DNA of 64,000 nucleotides from DASRHG01 sp035650655. GTDB lineage: Bacteria > Desulfobacterota > Binatia > DP-6. Made by a program: the position numbers and the translations under genes. Below the pieces are notes generated by a model, which was not told the origin of the DNA, did not search any database, and saw only the letters and a program-made list of their open reading frames with translations. This document shows positions 49,211 to 57,945 of the stretch, one piece after another (position 1 is the stretch's first letter; each line of letters starts with the position of its first letter). Where the stretch lies: NCBI GenBank assembly GCA_035650655.1, contig DASRHG010000027.1:37738-101737 (forward strand). The letters run 5' to 3'.

Positions 49211-50563
49211 CTAGAACGCGCCGTTCGACGGCCCCTTCGCGCACTGCCGCATCCTCCGCTTGTCGATGCGCGCCTTCGGCAGACGGGGCGGTGTCGCGAA
49301 CGCCGGGCTCGTGAAGTCGAAGAACTCGAGCATCGGGTCCGCATTCGCGTCGCGGCGCGTGAGCGCGGGCAGGTCGAAGCGGGTCTCGATGAAGCGCAGG
49401 ATCGAGGTGTGGTCGTGCACCGTGTGCGAGACGAACCGCTTGCGCGCCCAGGGCGACACGACCGCGACGGGCACGCGAATCCCGAGCCGGTCGAAGCGGG
49501 CGTCGACGTCCCCTGCACGCAGCATCGGCGGGATGTCGTCGGGAACGCACGCCTCGGGCGGCGGGACGTGATCGTAGAAGCCGCCGTGCTCGTCGTAGGT
49601 GTGGAAGAGGGCCGCGCGCGGCCACTGCGGGCTCATCATGAGCGCGCCGATGACCTTCGCCGCGAACGCCTGCCCCACCTGGACGTTCGACGGCGGGTGC
49701 TCGTCGGTCTCCACGTTGGGGTCCGTCGAGGTGAAGATCGGATCGACGAACGCCACCTGCGGCAGCGTCCCCGCCGCGGCGTCGGCGTAGAACCGGTCGA
49801 TCGGCACGAGGTTCGCGCTGCGGTTCGCCCGGACGTAGCCGAAGAGGATCGCGAACGGCACCTGCGACTGATAGACCTTCCAGGTGACGGGTGGCACCGC
49901 CTCGTCGAGCAGGTTGAAGATCGTGCGCTGCGCGAAGGAGGTCGGATCCGTCACGTCGAAGATGTCGTTCCGGATGTGGCCGAAGGACGTCCCGGCGAGG
50001 AGATAGAAGCGGTTGGGGAAGGTCTGCGAGAGGAGCGACGAGAAGTACCGGTCGCCGATCGCGAAGGTCGCGTAGAGCTCGTAATAGAAGGGCAGGTCGC
50101 GCTTCGTGTAGTAGCCCATCGCGCGCCGCCCCTTCGGGTCGTTCGGGGCGACGTTCGCGGCCGTGAAGCCGTCCATGGCGTCGCCGTTCCACTCCGCGTG
50201 CGTGCCGTTCCAGGAGTGGTCGAGGTCGGCCTTCTCGCAATAGCGGGTCTGGTGGAACGGGCGCACCGGGCGGCGGCCGCCGCGCGGATCGGGATTCGTC
50301 GCGCGCCGCGGCTCGGCCTCGGCGTCGGGCTGGCCCTGCCGGTGCAGCTGCCCGAAGTAGTGGTCGAAGGATCGGTTCTCCTGCATCATCACGACGATCG
50401 TGTCGATCGGGATGGCGCTCCCGTGCGGCGCCCCGGGCGGCAGCGTCGCGGCGGGAAGCGCGCCCGCCTCGAAGGGACACACCGCCGCGCCGAGAGCCAC
50501 GGCGGCGGGGGCGAGCGCGAGGAGCCCGGCCAGCACGAGCGACGATCGCATGCGCGTCGCCAT
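49211..50563 (-). CDS. Secreted phospholipase-C-like alkaline phosphatase-superfamily phosphoesterase
   Basis: 450 residues with signal peptide (SSLVLAGLLALAPAAVALG). Family marks of bacterial phospholipase C/acid phosphatase: IDTIVVMMQENRSFDHYFG, FHQTRYCEKADLDHSWNG, LLAGTSFGHIRNDIF, LFHTYDEHGGFYDHVPPPEA (metal ligands Asp/His) and RVPVAVVSPWARKRFVSH followed by HDHTSILRFIETRF. Likely hydrolyses phosphodiesters or phosphomonoesters outside the cell. No export partner nearby. Confidence 0.9.
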   Translation of the reverse strand: MATRMRSSLVLAGLLALAPAAVALGAAVCPFEAGALPAATLPPGAPHGSAIPIDTIVVMMQENRSFDHYFGQLHRQGQPDAEAEPRRATNPDPRGGRRPVRPFHQTRYCEKADLDHSWNGTHAEWNGDAMDGFTAANVAPNDPKGRRAMGYYTKRDLPFYYELYATFAIGDRYFSSLLSQTFPNRFYLLAGTSFGHIRNDIFDVTDPTSFAQRTIFNLLDEAVPPVTWKVYQSQVPFAILFGYVRANRSANLVPIDRFYADAAAGTLPQVAFVDPIFTSTDPNVETDEHPPSNVQVGQAFAAKVIGALMMSPQWPRAALFHTYDEHGGFYDHVPPPEACVPDDIPPMLRAGDVDARFDRLGIRVPVAVVSPWARKRFVSHTVHDHTSILRFIETRFDLPALTRRDANADPMLEFFDFTSPAFATPPRLPKARIDKRRMRQCAKGPSNGAF

Positions 50564-50624
50564 AGACCCCGCGGCGCGACACGGTCAAGGCGAACGACAC
50601 GAACGGACGGGGGCCGCGCGGGGT

Positions 50625-50653
50625 TTGGTTGGGGCTCGGGAAGCTGCTAAGCG
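50625..50653 (+). promoter_or_regulatory. Candidate promoter for the acyl-CoA dehydrogenase pair
   Basis: TTGGTT at 50625-50630, a 17-nt spacer and TAAGCG at 50648-50653. The leader would include AGGGGGG just before the TTG start codon. Confidence 0.35.
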
Positions 50654-50684
50654 TCGCCGAGGCTGCGAGAAGGGGGGATTCTCG

Positions 50685-51902
50685 TTGAACCTGAGCTACA
50701 GCGCCGAGTACGAGCGGTTCCGGGACGAGGTCCGGCGCTTCCTCGCCGAGCACTGGACCGCGGCCGACGCCGCGCACGAGCCGGATCCCGACGCCGTCTC
50801 GGCGTACACCGGGGGCGCGCGCGTCGACGAGCGCGCGACGGCGTTCCGCGTGAAGGCGATCGAGCGCGGCTACCTCTACCGGCAGGTGCCGCGCCGGTAC
50901 GGCGGCGGCGAGCAGCCGCCCGACCCGCTCAAGGCGACGATCATCGGGGAGGAGTTCCGCCGCGCGCGCGCGCCGCACGAGATCACCGGCCAGGGGCCGA
51001 GCATGCTCGTGCCGACGCTCCTCGAGCACGGCACCGAGGCGCAGAAGCAGTTCTTCATCCGCGACACGCTGCTCGGGAAGATCCGGTGGTGCCAGGGCTA
51101 CAGCGAGCCGGGGGCGGGCAGCGACCTCGCCTCGCTCCGCACGCGCGCGGTCCTCGAGGGCGATCACTTCGTCGTGAACGGCCAGAAGATCTGGACGTCG
51201 AACGCGCGCGAGGCCCACTGGATGTTCGCCCTCGTGCGCACGGAGCCCGACAAGCCGAGGCACGACGGCATCAGCTATCTCCTGATCGACATGAAGACGC
51301 CCGGCATCGAGGTCCGCCCGCTCAGGCAGATGACCGGGGACGCGGACTTCAACGAGGTGTTCTTCGAGAACGTACGGGTGCCGGTCGCGAACCTCGTCGG
51401 CAAGCGCGGCCAGGGCTGGGTCGTGAACCGGTCCACGCTGAAGCACGAGCGGGCGCTCATCGGCGGTGCGCAGCTCACGCGGCGGACGTTCGACGGGCTT
51501 CTCATGCTCGCCCGCGCCCTCGAGATCCGCGGCCGGCCCGCGATCGAGGACCCCGTCGTCCGGGACCGCCTCGTCGCGCTCGAGGCGCGGCTCCTCGCGA
51601 GCGAGTACCAGGGGTATCGGCTGCTCACCATGAGCGCGCGCGGGGAGGACCACGGCCTCGCCGGGATGGTGATGAAGCTCTACTCGACGAACCTCGGCTA
51701 CGACATCGCGCAGCTCGCCATGGACATCGTCGGCGACCGCCAGCTGCTCGCACCCGGCGAGGGCGCGGCGCCCGCGATGGGCATGTTCGGGACGGCGTAC
51801 ATGTGGTCGCTCGGCGTCCTCATCGCGGGCGGCACGGCGAACATCCAGCGGAACATCATCGCGGAGCGCGGGCTCGGCCTCCCGCGCGACCCGCGAAAGT
51901 AG
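50685..51902 (+). CDS. Acyl-CoA dehydrogenase, chain A
   Basis: 405 residues from TTG 50685, with AGGGGGG 8 nt before. No ATG fits the domain start (NLSYSAEYERFRDEVRRFL). Family features: EFRRARAPHEITGQGPSM, RWCQGYSEPGAGSDLASLRT (FAD/substrate loop), FVVNGQKIWTSNAREAHW, RVPVANLVGKRGQGW and GGTANIQRNIIAERGLGLP. Followed 8 nt later by a second dehydrogenase gene. This suggests a heteromeric acyl-CoA dehydrogenase as in actinobacterial sterol side-chain FadE pairs. Substrate unknown. Confidence 0.95.
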   Translation: MNLSYSAEYERFRDEVRRFLAEHWTAADAAHEPDPDAVSAYTGGARVDERATAFRVKAIERGYLYRQVPRRYGGGEQPPDPLKATIIGEEFRRARAPHEITGQGPSMLVPTLLEHGTEAQKQFFIRDTLLGKIRWCQGYSEPGAGSDLASLRTRAVLEGDHFVVNGQKIWTSNAREAHWMFALVRTEPDKPRHDGISYLLIDMKTPGIEVRPLRQMTGDADFNEVFFENVRVPVANLVGKRGQGWVVNRSTLKHERALIGGAQLTRRTFDGLLMLARALEIRGRPAIEDPVVRDRLVALEARLLASEYQGYRLLTMSARGEDHGLAGMVMKLYSTNLGYDIAQLAMDIVGDRQLLAPGEGAAPAMGMFGTAYMWSLGVLIAGGTANIQRNIIAERGLGLPRDPRK

Positions 51903-51910
51903 GCGACGCC

Positions 51911-52999
51911 ATGGACTTCGGCCTGTCCGAGGAGCAGGTCCTCCTGAAGGACACGATCCGCCGGTACCTCGACGCCGAGTGTCCGACCTCGCGCGTGCGG
52001 GCGATCATGGAGAGCGAGACCGGGCACGATCCGGCGCTCTGGGCCGGGCTCGCAGACCTCGGTGTCCCCGGGCTTCACGTGCCCGCCGAGCACGGGGGTG
52101 CTGGCCTCGAGCTGCTCGACGCGGCGCTCGCGGCGGAGGAGCTCGGCGCGGCGTGCGCGCCCGGCCCCTTCCTCGCCTGCGCGCTGGCGGCGACCGCCCT
52201 CGTCGAGAGCGGGCACCGCGCGGCGGCCGCGCGTTGGCTGCCCGCCGTCGCGAGCGGGCGCGCGATCGTCACGTTCGCGCACGGCGAGGACGGCGACGAA
52301 TGGGACCCGGCCCGGCTCGCGACGCGCGCGCGCGGCGGGGCGCTCACGGGACGGAAGCCGCTCGTGCCGGCGGCGACCGTGGCGGACGCGATCGTCGTCG
52401 CCGCGCAGGACGACGAGGGGCCGGGGCTCTGGCTCGTCGAGCGCGGAGCGCCCGGGCTCGAGGTGACGCCGCTCCGCGGCACCGACATGACCCGCCGGGT
52501 GGCCGCGGTCGAGCTCGCGGGCGCCCCGGCGGCGAAGATCGCGAGCGGCCGCGCCGCGATCGACCGGACCTGGGACGCGGGCCTCGTCCTCCTCGCCGCC
52601 GACGCCTGGGGCGGCGCGCGGCGGTGCCTCGACATGACGGTCGAGTACGCACTCGCGCGCGAGCAGTTCGGGCAGCCGATCGCCGCCTTCCAGGGCGTCA
52701 AGCACCAGCTCGCGGATCTCGCGACCGACCTCGAGCCCGCGCTCGCGCTCTGGTGGTACGCGGCGCACGCGCACGACCGCATCCGCGACCGCGCGTCCCG
52801 GCACGCCGCGCTCGCCAAGGCGCACCTCTCGGATCTCTACGACCGGGCGACCCGCATCGCGACCGAGCTGCACGGCGGCATCGGCTTCACCTGGGAGTAC
52901 GACCTCCACCTCTGGTTCCGCCGCGCGGTCTTCGACCGCGCGTTCCTGGGGACGGCGCGGCACCATCGCGCGCGCGCGGCGACGCTCGCGGGGTGGTAG
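51911..52999 (+). CDS. Acyl-CoA dehydrogenase, chain B
   Basis: 362 residues from ATG 51911. Shorter and more divergent than chain A: MDFGLSEEQVLLKDTIRRYL, LGVPGLHVPAEHGGAG, YALAREQFGQPIAAFQGVKHQLADL and ATELHGGIGFTWEYDLHLW at the C terminus. The central FAD-loop motifs are weaker, as in the partner subunit of heteromeric dehydrogenases where one chain lacks the catalytic base. Same operon as chain A. FAD-linked acyl-CoA oxidation in the cytoplasm is expected. Confidence 0.92.
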   Translation: MDFGLSEEQVLLKDTIRRYLDAECPTSRVRAIMESETGHDPALWAGLADLGVPGLHVPAEHGGAGLELLDAALAAEELGAACAPGPFLACALAATALVESGHRAAAARWLPAVASGRAIVTFAHGEDGDEWDPARLATRARGGALTGRKPLVPAATVADAIVVAAQDDEGPGLWLVERGAPGLEVTPLRGTDMTRRVAAVELAGAPAAKIASGRAAIDRTWDAGLVLLAADAWGGARRCLDMTVEYALAREQFGQPIAAFQGVKHQLADLATDLEPALALWWYAAHAHDRIRDRASRHAALAKAHLSDLYDRATRIATELHGGIGFTWEYDLHLWFRRAVFDRAFLGTARHHRARAATLAGW

Positions 53000-53030
53000 C
53001 GTCGGCGGGTCGCGCGCGGGCGAGCCAAAG

Positions 53031-53104
53031 TGGTCGCACCTGGACTCGAACCAGGGGCCTCCTGCATGTGAGGCAGGCGCTCTAACCAACTGAGCTATGC
53101 GACC
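53031..53104 (-). tRNA. tRNA-Val (CAC anticodon)
   Basis: 74 nt read on the minus strand: acceptor GGTCGCA pairing with TGCGACC, D-loop AGCTCAGTTGGTTAGAGC, anticodon stem CCTGC/GCAGG with loop CTCACAT (anticodon CAC), and T-arm CCTGG TTCGAGT CCAGG. CCA is not encoded: the template shows the discriminator A, then C and a mismatch. It lies between acyl-CoA dehydrogenase and a small exported protein gene. Confidence 0.95.
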
Positions 53105-53129
53105 GGAGGGGCGTTCGGGAACGTCTCGC

Positions 53130-53158
53130 TCCCTATGCGAATCGCCTCATACCGTCAA
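53130..53158 (-). promoter_or_regulatory. Candidate tRNA promoter
   Basis: Minus-strand TTGACG (53158-53153), a 17-nt spacer and TAGGGA (53135-53130; CATAGG overlaps it two bases earlier). It would start transcription about 20 nt before the mature tRNA 5' end. Confidence 0.4.
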
Positions 53159-53169
53159 CGAGGCGCGGC

Positions 53170-53198
53170 TTGTGACTCCGCACCCCGGCGCCTACGCT
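53170..53198 (+). promoter_or_regulatory. Candidate promoter TTGTGA-N17-TACGCT, leaderless geometry
   Basis: TTGTGA at 53170-53175, a 17-nt spacer and TACGCT at 53193-53198. The GTG start is 7 nt beyond and no ribosome binding site intervenes. Confidence 0.4.
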
Positions 53199-53205
53199 CG
53201 GACTC

Positions 53206-53550
53206 GTGCGCGTCGCCGCAGGCCTCCTCGCGGTCGCGTTCGCCGCGATCGCCTTCGCCGAGGGTGCCGCCCCGTCGACGCCGGCCCGCGGGCCGCGCGT
53301 CGAGGCGGCGATCCCGCTCCCGCCGACGGGCCACGAGCGCCTGCGCTTCTTCGGTGGCCGCGATCACCACCTCGTCCCCGGGACGGTGACCATCGACAAA
53401 CCGCCGTACGTCTGCGACGTCGACGGCCGAGGCTTCGGCGAGCGCGACGCCTTCGTCGCCCACCTCCGCATCCGGCACCGGCTCGCTTCGGCCGACATCC
53501 CGGATCGGCTCGTCGTCCGGGACGGCCAGGTCCACTTCATCGGCAAGTAG
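53206..53550 (+). CDS. Exported protein with a Cys-Asp-His-His finger-like motif
   Basis: 114 residues from GTG 53206. Signal peptide VRVAAGLLAVAFAAIAFAEG, then a Pro-rich linker and an RLRFFGGRDHHLVPGTVTI strand. Residues about 67-90 read YVCDVDGRGFGERDAFVAHL and end RIRH. The spacing C-x2-D-x3-F-x5-F-x2-H-x4-H is that of a C2H2 zinc finger with the second Cys replaced by Asp. A secreted zinc finger is unusual; metal binding is inferred. No other domain is visible. Confidence 0.65.
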   Translation: MRVAAGLLAVAFAAIAFAEGAAPSTPARGPRVEAAIPLPPTGHERLRFFGGRDHHLVPGTVTIDKPPYVCDVDGRGFGERDAFVAHLRIRHRLASADIPDRLVVRDGQVHFIGK

Positions 53551-53588
53551 GCTAATTTCCCGAGTTTCTCCGCTTCGTTCGCAGCGCG

Positions 53589-53617
53589 TTGACTCATAAC
53601 GCGGTGCGTAGTAACTC
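53589..53617 (+). promoter_or_regulatory. Candidate promoter for the phasin-like gene
   Basis: TTGACT at 53589-53594, a 17-nt spacer and TAACTC at 53612-53617. The local AT content is raised, and a strong ribosome binding site (AGGGAGGA) lies further down before the ATG at 53660. Confidence 0.4.
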
Positions 53618-53659
53618 CCTGGGCGGTCGCTCCTACTTCTCTCCAGGGAGGATTTGTTC

Positions 53660-54052
53660 ATGGCAGAGGCCAGGTCTCGCCTCGCGTTCCAGGAAGTCCG
53701 CGCGTCGGTGAAGCGGATGCAGACCGAGGGGGAGCGTCTCGTGAAGCGCATCCGTCAGGACGCCGAGGCGCTCGCCCGCCGGAGCCGCCGGAGGACGGTC
53801 GACGGGCTTCTCATCGATGCGCGGCGGCTGCGGAACGACCTGCGGAAGCGGGCCGAGCAGGCGATGCGCGACATCGAGGCTCGCCGGACGAGCCTTCTCT
53901 CCTCGCTCGAAGGGCAGACGACCCGGCTCGTCGAGGCCGTCGCCGCGCGTCTCAACGTCGCGCGCCACGAGGACGTGGCCGAGCTGCGCAGGCGCGTCGC
54001 GCTGCTCGAGCAGCGGCTCGATCAGCTCGACAAGAAGGAAAAGGCAGCCTGA
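53660..54052 (+). CDS. Phasin-like coiled-coil protein
   Basis: 130 residues from ATG 53660 (GGAGG 8 nt upstream; a TTG two codons earlier is too close). Nearly all helical with charged heptads: ASVKRMQTEGERLVKRIRQD, RLRNDLRKRAEQAMRDIEAR and a C-terminal leucine-rich coil (VAELRRRVALLEQRLDQLDK). This fits PhaF/PhaI-type polyhydroxyalkanoate granule phasins, whose tails are often basic. No PHA synthase is in the window, so an alternative coiled-coil role remains open. Confidence 0.75.
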   Translation: MAEARSRLAFQEVRASVKRMQTEGERLVKRIRQDAEALARRSRRRTVDGLLIDARRLRNDLRKRAEQAMRDIEARRTSLLSSLEGQTTRLVEAVAARLNVARHEDVAELRRRVALLEQRLDQLDKKEKAA

Positions 54053-54056
54053 CGCC

Positions 54057-55625
54057 TCACTTCCGGCGGCGAGGACGGCCGAAGCCGCCGCCGCCGGGCG
54101 TCTCGACCCGGAGCCGGTCGCCCGCCGCGACCGCGAACGTCGCCTTCGCCGGCAGGCGGACGAGCCGACCGCGCCGGCCGCGGACGAGCCGGTCGCGGCC
54201 GCAGGCACCGGGCTCGCCGCCCGCGAGCCCGTACGGCGGGACGAGGCGGCGCTCGCCGAGGAGCGTCACGGTCGCGGGCGCCGTGAACTCGATTTCGCGC
54301 ACGATCCCGTCCCCGCCGGGATGGCGCCCCGCCCCGCCGGAACCGGCGCGCACGGCGTAGCGGCGGACGCGGAGCGGATAGTACGCCTCGAGCGCCTCGA
54401 TCGGCGTGTTCATCGTGTTCGTCATGTGCGTGTGGACCGCGGACGCGCCTCGGCGCCGCGGTCCCCCGCCCGCCCCGCCGGCGACCGTCTCGTAGTACGT
54501 GAACGGCCGCCCCTCAGCGACGCCGCCGAGGGCGACGTTGTTCATCGAGCCCGCGCTCGCCGCCGGGATCCGGTCCGGCGCCGCGCGCGCGAGCGCCCGC
54601 AGCAGCACGTCGACGATCCGCTGCGACGTCTCGACGTTCCCGCCGGCGACGGCGGCGGGAAACCGCGCGTTCACGACCGAGCCCTCCGGCGCGACGATCG
54701 TGAGCGGCGCGGCGAGGCCCTCGTTCGGGGGAATTGCCTCCTCCGCAAGGGCCGCGAAGACGTAGAGGACCGCGGACCGCGTGACGGCGAGGTTCGCGTT
54801 GACCGGGCCCTCGGTCTGCGGGTCGGTCCCGCCGAAGTCGACGCGCGCGCGCCCGCCGCGGAGCGTCACCGTCACCGCGATCCGGATGGGTCCCGTGCGG
54901 CAGCCGTCGTCGTCGAGGACGTCCGTGGCCGCATAGGTCCCCGCCGGCAGGCGCGCGAGCGTCGCGTGCATGAGGCTCGCACTGTACCGCTGGAGCGCCC
55001 GCATCTGCGCCGCGAGCGCTCCGCCCGCCGCGGCGGCGAGCGCCTCGAGGCGATCCGCGCCGACGCGGAGCGCGGCCCACTGGGCGCGCAGGTCGCCCTC
55101 GCGCTCGGCGGCGACCCGGGTGTTGGCGAGGAAAAGCTGGAGGACGTCGCGGACGATCCGGCCGCGCTCGACGAGCCGGACGGGCGGCAGGCGGAAGCCT
55201 TCCTGGAAGATCTCGGTGGCGAGCGGCATCGAGCCGGGCGACATCCCGCCGATGTCGGCATGGTGCGCGCGGTTCGCGACGTAGGCGAACGGCCTCGTCG
55301 CGCCGGCCCGGAAGACGGGCGCGACGACGGTCACGTCGGGGAGGTGCGTGCCCCCCGCGAACGGGTCGTTCAGCATGACGACGTCGCCCGGGCCCATCGG
55401 CATCGCCTCGATCGCGGCCCGGACGGACAGCGGGGTCGAGCCGAGGTGGACGGGGATGTGGGCCGCCTGGGCGACGAGGCCGCCCCCCGCGTCGAAAACC
55501 GCGCACGAGTAGTCGCGCCGCTCCTTGATGTTCGGCGAGAGGGCGGTCCGCCCGAGCACGACGCCCATCTCCTCGGCGATGCCCGCGAAGCGGTGGTTCG
55601 CGAGCTCGAGGTCGACGGCGTTCAA
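54057..55625 (-). CDS. hyuB: Hydantoinase B / oxoprolinase-type subunit
   Basis: 522 residues from TTG 55625 (TTGA overlap with the hyuA stop). Family marks: NHRFAGIAEEMGVVLGRTAL, RDYSCAVFDAGGGLVAQAAH, IPVHLGSTPLSVRAAIE, GDVVMLNDPFAGGTHLPDVT, FAYVANRAHHADIGGMSPGS and the Gly-rich end VETPGGGGFGRP. With HyuA it forms an ATP-dependent N-methylhydantoinase/acetophenone carboxylase-like enzyme that opens cyclic amides. The exact substrate (hydantoin, 5-oxoproline or other) cannot be told. Confidence 0.93.
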   Translation of the reverse strand: MNAVDLELANHRFAGIAEEMGVVLGRTALSPNIKERRDYSCAVFDAGGGLVAQAAHIPVHLGSTPLSVRAAIEAMPMGPGDVVMLNDPFAGGTHLPDVTVVAPVFRAGATRPFAYVANRAHHADIGGMSPGSMPLATEIFQEGFRLPPVRLVERGRIVRDVLQLFLANTRVAAEREGDLRAQWAALRVGADRLEALAAAAGGALAAQMRALQRYSASLMHATLARLPAGTYAATDVLDDDGCRTGPIRIAVTVTLRGGRARVDFGGTDPQTEGPVNANLAVTRSAVLYVFAALAEEAIPPNEGLAAPLTIVAPEGSVVNARFPAAVAGGNVETSQRIVDVLLRALARAAPDRIPAASAGSMNNVALGGVAEGRPFTYYETVAGGAGGGPRRRGASAVHTHMTNTMNTPIEALEAYYPLRVRRYAVRAGSGGAGRHPGGDGIVREIEFTAPATVTLLGERRLVPPYGLAGGEPGACGRDRLVRGRRGRLVRLPAKATFAVAAGDRLRVETPGGGGFGRPRRRK

Positions 55626-57589
55626 CGCGCGGCCCCCCCGTGCACGAGGAGGAGCCCGCCCTGGCCGTCGACGCGCGCCGTCCACCGCGGGGGCACGAGG
55701 GTCGTCGCGCTGTACTCGCAGACGACCGCGGGCCCCGGCACGCGCGTCCCCGGCCCGAGGTCGTCGCGCCGCCACACCGTCGCCACGCGCGGCCCGGCCT
55801 CGAAGACGACGGGCCGGCGGGCGACGGGTGCCGGGCGCGGCCGGCGCCGGAGCCGCTCCTCGGGAACGCGGGCCCGCCCGCCGCGGGCGCGGACGCGGAC
55901 GGTCACCACCTCGACGGCGCGCGCCGGGTCCGCGTGACCGAACCGCCGGGCGTGCAAACGGTGGAAGGCGGCGCGCCACCCCGGCGTGAACGGCACCGAG
56001 AGCTCGTAGGATTGCCCGACGTAGCGCACGTCGACGACGCGCTCGAGGACCGGCGAGGCAACGCCTTCGCGGCGGAGGTCCCGCCGCGCGCGCGCCTCGA
56101 GCGGGCGCAACGCCCGGGCGATCTCGGCCGTGGCGGGCGCCGTCCGGCGGAGCGTCTGCCCGTAGTCGCGCACGATCTCCGCGGACAGCACGCCGAGCGC
56201 CGAGAGGAGCCCCGGATGCCTCGGCACGTACACGCGGCCGACGCCGAGCGCCGCGGCCAGATCGGCCGCGTGCAGGCCGCCCGCGCCGCCGAACGCGAGC
56301 AGGGTGAAGTCGCGCGGATCGTGTCCGCGTTCGACGGTGATGACGCGGATCGCACGCTCCATCGCCGCGTTCGCGACCCGCACGATGCCGGCCGCGGCCG
56401 CGACGAGCGAGCGCCGGAGGCGGCGCGCGAGGGGCACGAGCGCGGCCTCGGCGCGCCGCCGGTCGAGGACGAGCGCGCCGCCGAGGAACTCCGTCTCGAC
56501 GAGCCGGCCGAGGACGAGGTTCGCGTCGGTGACGGTGGGGCGCGTGCCACGGCCGTAGCAGGCGGGGCCGGGATCGGCGCCCGCGCTCTCCGGGCCGACC
56601 CGGAGCGCCCCGCCGGCGTCGATCCGCGCGAGCGACCCACCGCCCGCGCCGACGGTCTGGATGTCGACCGTCGGGACCCGAACGGGCACGCCGTCGATCG
56701 TCGTCTCGGTCCGGTAGTCGGGCTCCCCGTCGACCAGGCTCACGTCGGCCGACGTCCCACCCATGTCGAGCGTGATGATGCGGGTGAGCCCCGCGCGACG
56801 CGCGCGGTCGGCCGCGCCGACGACGCCGCCGGCCGGCCCCGACAGGATCGTCCGGACGGGCTCCCGCGCGGCCGCCGACGCGGCGACGAGGCCGCCGCTC
56901 GACTGCATCACGGCGACGCGGCCGCGGACGCCGGCGACGAGTGTCCCCAGGTGGCGGGTCATCACCGGGCCGACGTAGGCGTTCACCACCGTCGTCGAGA
57001 CGCGCTCGTACTCGCGGTACTCCCGTAGGAGGCGGTGCGAGAGGGTCACGTGGAGGCCGCGCGGGGCGAGCGCCCGCCCCAGCCGGCGCTCGTGCGCCGG
57101 GACCGCGTAGCTGTGGAGCAGGCAGACGGCGATCGCGTCGGGCCGCGCGCGGGTGACCCCGCGGAGCGCCGCGGCGACGGCGCGCGCACCGAGCGGCGTC
57201 TCGACGCGGCCGTCCGCGAGCACGCGCTCGCGGACGCCGATCCGCCGGGCGCGCGGCACGAGCGGGAGCGGCCGGACGGGCTCGAGCGCGTACAGCACGG
57301 GCCGCGTCTGGCGACCGATCTCGAGCACGTCCTCGAAGCCGGCGGTGGTGAGGAGGACGACGCGTGCGCCGCGGCGCTCGAGGAGCGCGTTCGTGGCGAC
57401 CGTGGACCCGTAGTGGAGACGGACGGCGGTGCGGGCGGCGAGGCGCTCGACGCCCGCGCGCACCGCGGCCGCGGGGTCGCGCGGGGTCGAGCGGAGCTTC
57501 AGGACGCGGAGCGCGCCGTCGACGACGGCGACGAGGTCCGTGAAGGTGCCGCCGGTGTCGACGCCGACGAGAACGGGCGGGGCGCTCAG
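55622..57589 (-). CDS. hyuA: Hydantoinase A / oxoprolinase-type subunit, probable CTG start
   Basis: 655 residues if started at CTG 57589 (CTGA overlap with the FmdB stop). The fold begins LSAPPVLVGVDTGGTFTDLV; no ATG, GTG or TTG occurs near there, and upstream in-frame starts would lie within fmdB. Family marks: TNALLERRGARVVLLTT, SSGGLVAASAAAREP, LSGPAGGVVGAADRARR, LDMGGTSADVSLVDG, VGAGGGSLARID. The acetate-kinase-like ATPase half activates the ring for opening with HyuB. Its last codons overlap hyuB by TTGA. Confidence 0.92.
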   Translation of the reverse strand: MSAPPVLVGVDTGGTFTDLVAVVDGALRVLKLRSTPRDPAAAVRAGVERLAARTAVRLHYGSTVATNALLERRGARVVLLTTAGFEDVLEIGRQTRPVLYALEPVRPLPLVPRARRIGVRERVLADGRVETPLGARAVAAALRGVTRARPDAIAVCLLHSYAVPAHERRLGRALAPRGLHVTLSHRLLREYREYERVSTTVVNAYVGPVMTRHLGTLVAGVRGRVAVMQSSGGLVAASAAAREPVRTILSGPAGGVVGAADRARRAGLTRIITLDMGGTSADVSLVDGEPDYRTETTIDGVPVRVPTVDIQTVGAGGGSLARIDAGGALRVGPESAGADPGPACYGRGTRPTVTDANLVLGRLVETEFLGGALVLDRRRAEAALVPLARRLRRSLVAAAAGIVRVANAAMERAIRVITVERGHDPRDFTLLAFGGAGGLHAADLAAALGVGRVYVPRHPGLLSALGVLSAEIVRDYGQTLRRTAPATAEIARALRPLEARARRDLRREGVASPVLERVVDVRYVGQSYELSVPFTPGWRAAFHRLHARRFGHADPARAVEVVTVRVRARGGRARVPEERLRRRPRPAPVARRPVVFEAGPRVATVWRRDDLGPGTRVPGPAVVCEYSATTLVPPRWTARVDGQGGLLLVHGGAAR

Positions 57590-57888
57590 GACGACGACTT
57601 CTCGCCGCCGGTCGTCGCGGCCTTCGACGGGGACGCGTCCGAGGCCGCGGACTTGCTCTCGCCGCCCGCCGACTCCCCGGCGCCGGACGACTTCCCGCCG
57701 TTGCCGCTGCCGCTCCGCGCGTAGTCCGTCGCGTACCAGCCGGTGCCCTTCAGCTGGAAGCTCGTGTTCGAGATGAGGCGGCGGACCTTCCCGCGGCAGC
57801 GGGGACAGCGGGCGAGCGGCGGATCGGTGATCCGCTGCATCTCCTCGAAATCCCCGCACTTTTCGCAACGATACTCGTAGATCGGCAT
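57586..57888 (-). CDS. FmdB-family zinc ribbon protein
   Basis: 100 residues. MPIYEYRCEKCGDFEEMQRI and LARCPRCRGKVRRLISNTSF give the two CxxC pairs of a zinc ribbon, the standard FmdB/CxxC_CxxC_SSSS start. The last 50 residues are Ser/Gly/Ala-rich (SGNGGKSSGAGESAGG). These proteins are widespread putative regulators, often next to amidase or hydantoinase genes. It lies 57 nt after yggT. Confidence 0.92.
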   Translation of the reverse strand: MPIYEYRCEKCGDFEEMQRITDPPLARCPRCRGKVRRLISNTSFQLKGTGWYATDYARSGSGNGGKSSGAGESAGGESKSAASDASPSKAATTGGEKSSS

Positions 57889-57945
57889 GGCGACGCGACT
57901 AGCTAATCATGCCCGATGGTCATGTCCAGGGAAAGCCGAAGGGCG

